Assembly (NCBI GenBank): GCA_030673345.1
Contig: DAOVJH010000009.1
Coordinates: forward strand, 1-13,360
Direction of reading: 5' to 3'
Source: Pseudomonadota bacterium
GTDB taxonomy: Bacteria > Pseudomonadota > Gammaproteobacteria > SZUA-229
DNA: 13,360 bases
Shown: positions 7,466-13,360 of the stretch, piece by piece
Layout: every line of letters starts with the position of its first letter
How positions within the stretch are numbered: position 1 is the first letter of the stretch
Program-made: the position numbers and the translations under genes
The notes under the pieces: model-generated
Database searches by the model: none
Seen by the model: only the letters and a program-made list of their open reading frames with translations
Told to the model about the DNA's origin: nothing

Positions 7466-7843
7466 ATGTCTGACGAACGGCCTGTTTATCTAAACTTATT
7501 CAAAATACGATTACCTCTCCCTGGTATCGTTTCTTTCGCACATCGTATAACCGGTGTGTTGCTGTTTCTGTCACTGCCTTTTCTGGTCTACCTGCTTGAT
7601 CTGTCGATCGAGTCGCAAGAATCATTCGCCAGTTTTCAGATGATACTCGAACAGCCTCTGATGAGGCTGGTACAGGGTTTATTGTTATGGTCGATCGCAC
7701 ATCATTTTTTTGCGGGTATCCGCTTTCTACTGATTGATGCTGAGATCGGCGTCGAAAAATCACAGGCGCGTATGGGGGCATGGCTCGTTATTCTGGCTGA
7801 AGTGATTACTTTGCTGTCTATCGCTTACGGAGTTGGTCTATGA
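7466..7843 (+). CDS. sdhC: Succinate dehydrogenase cytochrome b556 subunit
   Basis: The larger-numbered of two membrane anchors of complex II, which with SdhD binds heme b and ubiquinone. It has 125 residues, with RPVYLN near the N-terminus and the family signature S-x-x-HRITG (Ser23 and Arg27 align with the quinone-site Ser27 and Arg31 of E. coli SdhC). Three membrane helices lie at about 24-45, 66-90 and 103-124. His80 in AHHFFAGIR aligns with heme ligand His84 of E. coli SdhC. First gene of sdhCDAB; its stop overlaps the sdhD start (ATGA). The start at 7466 is set by similarity. The Shine-Dalgarno sequence is weak, and the ATG overlaps the stop of a ten-codon upstream frame (TAATG). Confidence 0.95.
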   Translation: MSDERPVYLNLFKIRLPLPGIVSFAHRITGVLLFLSLPFLVYLLDLSIESQESFASFQMILEQPLMRLVQGLLLWSIAHHFFAGIRFLLIDAEIGVEKSQARMGAWLVILAEVITLLSIAYGVGL

Positions 7844-8184
7844 GCCTGTACGTATTAGAAGGACTGAGGCCATGGGTGATACAGCGTGTCAGTGCGGTAT
7901 ATATCGTACTGTTTATCATCTATGCGGCTATCTGCTACTTCTCCGCGGATACGATTGCTTACGAAGCCTGGAAGAACTGGTTATATAATCCGTTTAATAC
8001 CACCGTGGTTGGCATCTTTGTCATCGCCTTATTGTTCCATGCCTGGATAGGTATGCGTGATGTCGTACTGGATTATGTACACAACATCATGCTCAGGATC
8101 TTTATACTCGCGATGTTGATCGGCGTACTGTTCGGCAGCGGCCTGTGGGTATTTAGAATACTTTTACTCTCTGTGGTTAATTAG
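7840..8184 (+). CDS. sdhD: Succinate dehydrogenase membrane anchor subunit
   Basis: Second membrane anchor of complex II in the inner membrane. It has 114 residues and three hydrophobic helices (about 15-35, 53-75 and 83-110). HAWIGMRDVVLDYV holds His67, which aligns with heme b ligand His71 of E. coli SdhD, and the Asp78-Tyr79 pair, which aligns with the quinone-site Asp82-Tyr83. The start codon overlaps the sdhC stop by four bases (ATGA), a usual sign of translational coupling. AGGGT for sdhA overlaps its own stop codon. Confidence 0.95.
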   Translation: MSLYVLEGLRPWVIQRVSAVYIVLFIIYAAICYFSADTIAYEAWKNWLYNPFNTTVVGIFVIALLFHAWIGMRDVVLDYVHNIMLRIFILAMLIGVLFGSGLWVFRILLLSVVN

Positions 8185-8196
8185 GGTATCCGCTGA

Positions 8197-9975
8197 ATGA
8201 ACACTGATATAAACGCCGTAGAAAGACGCCAGTTCGATACTTTGATCATCGGTGCAGGCGGTGGTGGTCTACGTGCATCATTACAACTTGCCGAGGCGGA
8301 GCTGAATGTCGCTGTGGTTTCAAAAGTATTTCCGACACGTTCGCACACCGTCGCTGCGCAGGGTGGTATGAATGCTGCATTGGCCAACGTATCACCGGAT
8401 AACTGGCACTGGCATATGTTTGATACCGTCAAAGGCAGTGACTATCTCGGGGATCAGGATGCGATCGAATACATGTGCCGGGCAGCACCAAAAGCAGTCT
8501 ATGAACTCGAACACTTTGGTGTGCCATTTTCCCGTCTGGATAACGGAAAGATCTATCAGCGTGCTTTTGGCGGCCAGAGCCAGAACTTCGGCGGCGACCA
8601 GGCCGCACGTACCTGTGCAGCGGCTGACCGTACCGGCCATGCGATCTTACATAGTCTGTATCAGCAGAACATTCGCGCCAGAACCCATTTCTTTGATGAA
8701 TATTTTGCAGTAGACCTGTTAAAAGATGATGAAGGTCATGTACTCGGTGCGCTGGTGTTCAATATCCACGATGGCAAGATCGTTGTGATCGAAGCGAAGA
8801 CGACATTGCTGGCAACCGGTGGTGCAGGCCAGTTGTTTAAGACCACGACCAATGCCTTGATCAATACCGGTGATGGCATGGGCATGGCGATGCGTGCAGG
8901 CATACCTCTACAGGATATGGAATTTTTTCAGTTTCATCCTACGGGTATTGCCGGCAGAGGTATGTTGATTACCGAGGGCGCTCGTGGTGAAGGCGGTTAT
9001 CTCGTCAATGGTGACGGTGAACGGCTGATGGAACGATACGCGCCAAAAGCAAAAGATCTTGCAAGTCGTGATGTCGTCAGCCGAGCCATCGCGGTCGAAG
9101 TGCGAGAAGGGCGCGGCTGCGGCCCGAACAAAGATCATGTGATGCTTAAACTGGATCACCTGGGTGAAGACGTTATTCAGAAACGCCTGCCGGGCATACG
9201 TCAGACCTGTATTACATTCCTGGGTATCGATCCAGCAGAAGCACCTATACCGGTTTTTCCAACGGCACATTACACCATGGGCGGAATACCAACCAATCGT
9301 TATGGCCAGGTCGTGGTACCGGTTAAAGATACGCCGGAAGAACCAGTGGCCGGTTTATATGCCGCCGGTGAATGTGCCTGTGTTTCAGTGCATGGCGGAA
9401 ACCGTCTGGGTGGAAATTCATTGCTGGATATCCTGGTGTTTGGCCGTGCGGCTGCAAACCACATCATCAAATATCTAAAGGAAAATAAATATCACCGTAT
9501 CATCGATGATGCTGTGATAAAAAAGGTCGTTGAAAAAGTGAATCGTTTTGATCGAGTAACAACGGGTAGCGAAACAGTAGCCGGTCTGCGCAACGAATTA
9601 AAACAGGTGATGGAAGAGCATTGTAGCGTGTTTAGAAACAAAGAAATTCTTCAGCAGGGCGTAGCAAAGGTAGAGTCGATCGCCGCGCGCATGAAAGATG
9701 TGAGCATCGATGATCAAAGCCATACATTTAACACGGCGAGGGTAGAAGCCTTCGAACTGGAAAATTTAATGGCGGTCGCGCTGGCAACAATTCATTCGGC
9801 CAATGCCAGAGAGGAGAGCCGTGGTGCGCATTCACGTACTGATTTTACAGAACGAGATGACAAGTCATGGATGCGCCACAGTCTGTATTCTTTTGAAAAT
9901 GGTCTGGATTATAAACCGGTAAGAACAAAACCGATGTCTGTCGAAAGTTTTCCGCCGAAGCCACGTGTGTATTAA
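8197..9975 (+). CDS. sdhA: Succinate dehydrogenase flavoprotein subunit
   Basis: Oxidises succinate to fumarate in the TCA cycle and passes electrons through covalent FAD to SdhB. It has 592 residues, close to the E. coli length (588). The N-terminal dinucleotide-binding motif is GAGGGGLRA (19-27). His50 in RSHTVAAQGG is the expected site of covalent FAD attachment. Substrate and catalytic residues are visible: His247 (FHPTG), TEGARGEGG (259-267), Arg291 (SRD), His358 (AHYTMGG) and Arg403 (GGNRLGG). The C-terminus has NAREESRGAHSR and ends KPRVY. Cytoplasmic face of the inner membrane, in complex with SdhB. Starts 12 nt after sdhD, with AGGGT as ribosome binding site. All key residues are present. 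Confidence 0.98.
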   Translation: MNTDINAVERRQFDTLIIGAGGGGLRASLQLAEAELNVAVVSKVFPTRSHTVAAQGGMNAALANVSPDNWHWHMFDTVKGSDYLGDQDAIEYMCRAAPKAVYELEHFGVPFSRLDNGKIYQRAFGGQSQNFGGDQAARTCAAADRTGHAILHSLYQQNIRARTHFFDEYFAVDLLKDDEGHVLGALVFNIHDGKIVVIEAKTTLLATGGAGQLFKTTTNALINTGDGMGMAMRAGIPLQDMEFFQFHPTGIAGRGMLITEGARGEGGYLVNGDGERLMERYAPKAKDLASRDVVSRAIAVEVREGRGCGPNKDHVMLKLDHLGEDVIQKRLPGIRQTCITFLGIDPAEAPIPVFPTAHYTMGGIPTNRYGQVVVPVKDTPEEPVAGLYAAGECACVSVHGGNRLGGNSLLDILVFGRAAANHIIKYLKENKYHRIIDDAVIKKVVEKVNRFDRVTTGSETVAGLRNELKQVMEEHCSVFRNKEILQQGVAKVESIAARMKDVSIDDQSHTFNTARVEAFELENLMAVALATIHSANAREESRGAHSRTDFTERDDKSWMRHSLYSFENGLDYKPVRTKPMSVESFPPKPRVY

Positions 9976-9989
9976 TAAGGACAGGTATC

Positions 9990-10688
9990 ATGAAATTTAA
10001 AATCTATCGATACAATCCTGAAAAAGATGTGCGGCCATATGAGCAGGAGTATCAGCTTGATGATGTTCAACCGGGCACGATGCTGCTCGCCGCACTGTTG
10101 CGTATAAAGGATGAGCAGGATGATACCCTGAGTTTCCGTCGATCATGCGGTGAAGGTGTCTGTGGTTCAGACGGCATGAACATCAATGGCGTTAACGGGC
10201 TTGCCTGTATTACAGCGACAGATGACCTGAAACAGCCGGTGGTGGTTAAACCGTTGCCGGGCCTGCCGGTCATCCGCGACCTGATAATCGATATGGATCA
10301 ATTTTATAAACAATATCGCGCTGTAAAACCGTACCTGGTCGTTAATGATCCGATGCCGGAAGTAGAACTGCCGCAGACTCCTGAGCAGCGTGAGCAGCTC
10401 GATGGTTTATACGAGTGTGTATTATGTGCCTGCTGTTCGACAGCGTGTCCATCATTCTGGTGGAACCCGGATAAATTTTTAGGCCCGGCTGCATTGTTGC
10501 AGGCATCGAGATTTATCGAAGACAGCCGTGACCAGGATTTTGAAAAACGCCTGGAAGATCTGGAAGGGCCATTTAAACTGTTCCGCTGTCATACCATAAT
10601 GAACTGTGTTCATGTTTGCCCGAAAGGTCTGAATCCGACGAAAGCGATCGGCCGCATCAAAGCAAAAATGGTTACTCGCTCACTGTAG
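9990..10688 (+). CDS. sdhB: Succinate dehydrogenase iron-sulfur subunit
   Basis: Carries electrons from SdhA to the quinone site through three Fe-S clusters. It has 232 residues (E. coli 238). [2Fe-2S] ligands: Cys53, Cys58 and Cys73, with Asp61 in CGSDG where other proteins may have Cys, as in E. coli SdhB. [4Fe-4S]: Cys143, Cys146, Cys149 and Cys210. [3Fe-4S]: Cys153, Cys200 and Cys206. The motifs are CVLCACCSTACPS and CHTIMNCVHVCPKGLNPT. AAGGA (9977-9981) is 8 nt before ATG; the gene follows sdhA by 14 nt. A 7-bp inverted repeat begins at its stop codon, and the sdhE gene follows after 66 nt. Confidence 0.98.
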   Translation: MKFKIYRYNPEKDVRPYEQEYQLDDVQPGTMLLAALLRIKDEQDDTLSFRRSCGEGVCGSDGMNINGVNGLACITATDDLKQPVVVKPLPGLPVIRDLIIDMDQFYKQYRAVKPYLVVNDPMPEVELPQTPEQREQLDGLYECVLCACCSTACPSFWWNPDKFLGPAALLQASRFIEDSRDQDFEKRLEDLEGPFKLFRCHTIMNCVHVCPKGLNPTKAIGRIKAKMVTRSL

Positions 10689-10715
10689 GAGTGGACTGCT
10701 TTTATCATTACAGTG
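10681..10715 (+). repeat. Inverted repeat at the sdhB-sdhE junction
   Basis: CACTGTA (10681-10687, overlapping the sdhB stop) and TACAGTG (10709-10715) are exact inverse complements separated by 21 nt. No T-run follows, so it is not a normal terminator. It may form a weak RNA hairpin that separates or protects the sdhCDAB message from sdhE, or be chance. Confidence 0.35.
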
Positions 10716-10754
10716 TTCCGCGATCTTTTGGCAGATTTCTACATCGTATAAGTT

Positions 10755-11009
10755 ATGAATAAAAAGGAAATCAATAGCACGAATTACCGCTGGCAATGCC
10801 GCCGCGGCATGCTCGAACTCGATCTGTTGTTAAACAACTTCGTCGACCTGGGCGTTGAAACATTAACGACGGAGCAAAGGCAGGCGTTTGAGCTGCTGTT
10901 GTCCTATCCCGACCAGACCTTGCTCGATCTTTTGCTCGGTAACGCTGTCTCCAGTGACCCTGAGATTTTCGATGTCGTTCGACTGATACGGTCGACCTCG
11001 TTCAATTGA
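10755..11009 (+). CDS. sdhE: FAD assembly factor SdhE
   Basis: A small cytoplasmic protein (84 residues) of the SdhE/YgfY family, which promotes covalent attachment of FAD to SdhA. The family signature RGxxE is present as RGMLELD (Arg17-Gly18 to Glu21), followed by the helical LLLNNFVDLG and by FELLLSYPDQTLLDLLLG. Size and sequence are typical. It lies directly behind the operon encoding its target, SdhA. No good Shine-Dalgarno sequence precedes the ATG at 10755, so translation may be modest. Its TGA stop overlaps the TTG start of the following hydrolase. Confidence 0.95.
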   Translation: MNKKEINSTNYRWQCRRGMLELDLLLNNFVDLGVETLTTEQRQAFELLLSYPDQTLLDLLLGNAVSSDPEIFDVVRLIRSTSFN

Positions 11010-11965
11010 GCGGAATCGAACTTACAGCGTTTAAACCTGCATGGTGGCTACGGTCACCGCACCTGCAGACGTTGTGGCCTGTATTTTTTAAAAAACGGCA
11101 TAAGCTGAACTTGCGAGATGAGCAGGTCGAGCTGAAAGATGGTGACTTCATCGACCTGTGTTGGAGCAATAAGATATCCGGCAAGTCAGTGCTTGTGCTG
11201 CACGGTCTTGAAGGTGATTTAAATTCACATTATATCAACGGCATCATCTACCAGTTGGAACAGTCAGGCTACCGTCCTGTATTGATGCACTTTCGTGGAT
11301 GCAGCGGACGTGTGAACAGGCTGCCCAGGGCATACCATTCAGGTGAGACAGGTGATCTTGCTTTTATCGTCGAACATATAAAAAATGTTACTGGTGAATA
11401 TCCCTGTGCTGCTATCGGTTTTTCATTAGGTGGCAATGTGCTTCTGAAATGGCTGGGTGAGACAGGTGATGAGAATCCTTTGAAGAAAGCGGTCGCTGTT
11501 TCTGTGCCGTTCAGATTACATGACGCGGCTAAACGTCTGCAACAAGGACTCTCTAGAGTCTATCGTGAGCACCTGTTGATCTCCTTGAGAAAAACCTATA
11601 ACGAAAAATTTAAAATATTAAAATCACCGTTAGACGTTGATGTGACTCAATTAAAAAGTTTTTGGGATTATGACGATAAAGTGACTGCGCCACTGCATGG
11701 TTTTTCAGGTGCGAAAGAATATTATGAAAAATGCAGCAGCCGACAATTTTTAAAGCACATCAGCGTACCGACTTTGATCATCCATTCTTGCGATGACCCC
11801 TTCATGTTTGACTCGACCGTACCTGAAGCAGAGGAGTTAAATGGTAAGACGGAACTATTGCTTACGCAGAATGGAGGCCACGTGGGTTTTGTGGCCGGCG
11901 TGTCAGCGTTTAAATTAAAGTACTGGAGTGAGTTTAAAATTCTTGGGTTTTTATCTGCTGATTAA
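11006..11965 (+). CDS. YheT-family alpha/beta hydrolase
   Basis: A 319-residue cytoplasmic alpha/beta hydrolase closely resembling E. coli YheT throughout: SPHLQTLWP (17-25), ELKDGDFIDLCW (42-53), HGLEGDLNS (66-74), MHFRGCSG (94-101) and YHSGET (110-115). The nucleophile is Ser140 in GFSLGG. The acid is Asp263 or Asp264 in HSCDDPFM, and the histidine is His292 in GGHVGF. The natural substrate of this family is not established; an esterase is likely. The start is TTG at 11006, which overlaps the sdhE stop (TTGA). No other start lies before the conserved SPHLQT block, and there is no separate ribosome binding site, so translation is probably coupled to sdhE. No terminator hairpin follows. Confidence 0.9.
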   Translation: MSGIELTAFKPAWWLRSPHLQTLWPVFFKKRHKLNLRDEQVELKDGDFIDLCWSNKISGKSVLVLHGLEGDLNSHYINGIIYQLEQSGYRPVLMHFRGCSGRVNRLPRAYHSGETGDLAFIVEHIKNVTGEYPCAAIGFSLGGNVLLKWLGETGDENPLKKAVAVSVPFRLHDAAKRLQQGLSRVYREHLLISLRKTYNEKFKILKSPLDVDVTQLKSFWDYDDKVTAPLHGFSGAKEYYEKCSSRQFLKHISVPTLIIHSCDDPFMFDSTVPEAEELNGKTELLLTQNGGHVGFVAGVSAFKLKYWSEFKILGFLSAD

Positions 11966-12038
11966 GTGAATTTTAGACTGTGATAAACTCGTAGCTGCTT
12001 TATTCATACAGTGAAATTTTTTTCAAGGAGCCTATCTT

Positions 12039-12572
12039 ATGAAGTTTTTATCTTTATTATTTCTGTTCGTTTCACTCAACGTTCATGCCGGTAATGACGC
12101 TTTTTCTCAAAAGCCGTTTACAGTAGGTGGTGGAGTCTACGTCAGCACACTGGGATTTGATGATGCGACTTTTCAGGATGAAGAGTATTCGGGTCTCGGC
12201 TTGTCACTAGGTTATGCGTTTACAAATTTTTTTGCAGTTCGTGGAACCTATTTTTCTCAGGAAAACGATGACTTTTCTGATAATACAAGTAAGGGTATTG
12301 ATCTGTTTGCTTATTTTGGCAGCCACCTTGCCACTAGAGGTTTCAAGGGTTATGGCGGTGTTGGTTTTTTCAGAGATACACAGCAGTTCACATCTTCAAG
12401 CGAAACGTTTGATGGTTTGCAGTTAGGTGGCGGTATTGGTTATAACTGGGATTCCGTGGCGCTTGATTTTACAGTGCTCATTCGTGATTCAAGTGATTAT
12501 GAAGCACGCCTCAATAACACAGAAGAAATGACGGTCGCTTCAGGTTCGTTGATTGTTTCATATCGGTTTTAG
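12039..12572 (+). CDS. Small outer-membrane beta-barrel protein
   Basis: A 177-residue exported protein. The signal peptide MKFLSLLFLFVSLNVHA (1-17) is likely cut before GND. The mature part alternates glycine- and aromatic-rich strands (VGGGVYVSTLGF, GLGLSLGYAF, FAVRGTYF, GYGGVGFF, LQLGGGIGYNW) and ends SLIVSYRF with a C-terminal phenylalanine. This fits an eight-stranded OmpA/OmpW-like barrel, though no ligand or function can be read from it. Ribosome binding site AAGGAG (12025-12030) lies 8 nt before ATG. It is 73 nt downstream of the yheT-like gene and probably has its own promoter, which I could not identify with confidence. Confidence 0.8.
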   Translation: MKFLSLLFLFVSLNVHAGNDAFSQKPFTVGGGVYVSTLGFDDATFQDEEYSGLGLSLGYAFTNFFAVRGTYFSQENDDFSDNTSKGIDLFAYFGSHLATRGFKGYGGVGFFRDTQQFTSSSETFDGLQLGGGIGYNWDSVALDFTVLIRDSSDYEARLNNTEEMTVASGSLIVSYRF

Positions 12573-12643
12573 CTACAAGGCTGAATAACTAAACATAATG
12601 TCAGGATATAGCGGTTGACGCTCTGTCTATTGAAGCTAAGTTA

Positions 12644-13141
12644 TTACTCGGCAAATTCCATCCGTTCACTTAATTTATCCAGCGCCTGTTGTGCACAGGC
12701 CTCATCTTTATCGCCGCCCGGTGCACCGCTAACACCGATGGCGCCGATGCGTGATCCGGCTATCTCGATGGGCAGTGCGCCCTGCATGATAATGATGCCG
12801 TCCATGTGGTTTAGCTCAGGGCGGATATCCGCGCGTGATCTTCGAAATTCACCGGAGTTGCTACCAGATAAGATGACGCTATTGGCTTTTTCTTCTGCGA
12901 TCTGTAATGTGAAACGTGAGGCGAGGTCATCGCGCAGAGCGGTCTGTACCAGCCCATTACGATCAACGACCACAGCGCTCACCTGGTAGCCCATCTTACG
13001 GCAGGTTCTGATGCTTTCGATGGCGATATCGTTTGCAAGGTCCAGGCTGATCGTCTTAACGGTCAGGCTGTCACCGGCATGAAGTATATAGGGTGCGCAT
13101 AATATGCTGAATAACGATAATGTTCTGGACAATGTATTCAT
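12644..13141 (-). CDS. Exported GlcG/HbpS-like (DUF336) protein
   Basis: A 165-residue protein of the GlcG/HbpS family. Some members bind heme; the role of most is unknown. The family signature is at the C-terminus: GAIGVSGAPGGDKDEACA, with earlier VSAVVVDRNG, AEEKANS and GALPIEIAG. A Sec signal peptide (MNTLSRTLSL, hydrophobic core, likely cut after LHA at residue 22) places it in the periplasm, as in several HbpS-like proteins. I chose the ATG at 13141 because the signal peptide begins there; a longer frame up to 13258 would add 39 residues and overlap the divergent gene. No clear Shine-Dalgarno sequence precedes it. It is convergent with the small barrel gene and divergent from the yajD-like gene. 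Confidence 0.88.
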   Translation of the reverse strand: MNTLSRTLSLFSILCAPYILHAGDSLTVKTISLDLANDIAIESIRTCRKMGYQVSAVVVDRNGLVQTALRDDLASRFTLQIAEEKANSVILSGSNSGEFRRSRADIRPELNHMDGIIIMQGALPIEIAGSRIGAIGVSGAPGGDKDEACAQQALDKLSERMEFAE

Positions 13142-13189
13142 TAGCGGATGTCGTATAAAATACAGTAATATAGGAATTGACGGTTTTTC

Positions 13190-13195
13190 ATTATA
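13190..13195 (-). promoter_or_regulatory. Possible -10 element of the GlcG/HbpS-like gene
   Basis: The minus strand reads TATAAT here, a perfect -10 hexamer, which would give a leader of about 40 nt before the ATG at 13141. The -35 region is poor (GTGCAA at 16-nt spacing), so this is only a candidate. Confidence 0.35.
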
Positions 13196-13247
13196 AAGCG
13201 TTGTCGATGAATTGCACGGATAAGTTAGCGTAGGGTAGAAGTAAAAA

Positions 13248-13360
13248 ATGGCAGGCAAAAAATCAGAATCAGATCAGAAGTTAGACGATATCGTCGCTAG
13301 TGCCAGGCGTGACAGCGAAACGCGCGGTCACGGCTATCGTGCGCAGGCGTTAAAATTGTA
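13248..13360 (+). CDS. YajD-family HNH nuclease, N-terminal fragment (3' end outside window)
   Basis: An open frame of 37 codons runs off the right edge: MAGKKSESDQK, then LDDIVASARRDSETRG and HGYRAQALKL. The end resembles the N-terminal part of YajD (YREKALKIYPWVCGRC in E. coli), the small HNH nuclease-like protein family, just before its first zinc-binding Cys pair. The catalytic HNH residues lie beyond the window and cannot be checked. GGGTAG upstream is a weak ribosome binding site. It diverges from the GlcG/HbpS-like gene across 106 bp. Confidence 0.65.
   Translation, partial: MAGKKSESDQKLDDIVASARRDSETRGHGYRAQALKL

Noticed and set aside
8908..9270. 120-codon minus-strand frame inside sdhA
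   Set aside because: It overlaps conserved catalytic blocks of SdhA and is a by-product of that coding sequence.
10728..10752. Promoter TTGGCA/TATAAG before sdhE
   Set aside because: The spacing is only 13 nt and the -10 would end 3 nt before the start codon.
12569..12645. Inverted repeats TTAGCT/AGCTAA and AATAACT/AGTTATT between the barrel and GlcG-like genes
   Set aside because: The two pairings cross and are separated by 45 to 60 nt, so they do not make a credible terminator.
12615..12989. 124-codon plus-strand frame opposite the GlcG/HbpS-like gene
   Set aside because: The minus strand encodes a clear family signature (GAIGVSGAPGG); the plus frame is its shadow.
13177..13197. Plus-strand promoter TTGACG/TATAAA for the yajD-like gene
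   Set aside because: The hexamers are only about 9 nt apart, too close for a sigma-70 promoter.

Overview
The window reads as ordinary chromosomal DNA from a gammaproteobacterium of moderate GC content. LysS, SdhC/D/A/B, SdhE, YgfZ and YheT all read as close relatives of their Escherichia coli counterparts, and the sdhC-sdhD-sdhA-sdhB order with sdhE nearby fits that class. Secreted lipoproteins and outer-membrane barrels ending in phenylalanine show a Gram-negative envelope. The species cannot be named from the sequence. I see no transposase, integrase, CRISPR array, rRNA or tRNA gene.

Region by region. (1) 1-2572: the lysS gene, its first codons lying before the window, then a porin-like outer-membrane barrel closed by a clear intrinsic terminator. 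(2) 2520-3073: a gap of about 550 bp without a convincing gene. It holds a long inverted repeat (2760-2803) and several smaller, partly competing hairpins. (3) 3074-5620: a tight three-gene operon for the cell envelope, made of an exported protein of unknown function, an M48 zinc metallopeptidase lipoprotein with TPR-like repeats, and a second lipoprotein of unknown function. (4) 5732-6775, minus strand: ygfZ, a folate-dependent factor for Fe-S enzymes. (5) 7031-7309: a small exported protein with a CX6C cysteine pair. (6) 7466-11965: sdhCDAB (respiratory complex II), sdhE (SdhA flavinylation factor) and a yheT-type hydrolase whose TTG start overlaps the sdhE stop. (7) 12039-13360: a small outer-membrane barrel, then a divergent pair consisting of an exported GlcG/HbpS-like protein (minus) and the first codons of a YajD-type HNH nuclease (plus).

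How the genes fit together: regions 4 to 6 group the structural genes of succinate dehydrogenase with SdhE (FAD attachment to SdhA) and YgfZ (maintenance of Fe-S enzymes, of which SdhB is one). The small exported protein between ygfZ and sdhC has no known link to complex II. The three-gene envelope operon is the least understood part and the best place to look for new biology. I found no convincing case for a wholly new system; the findings are modest leads and are scored that way.
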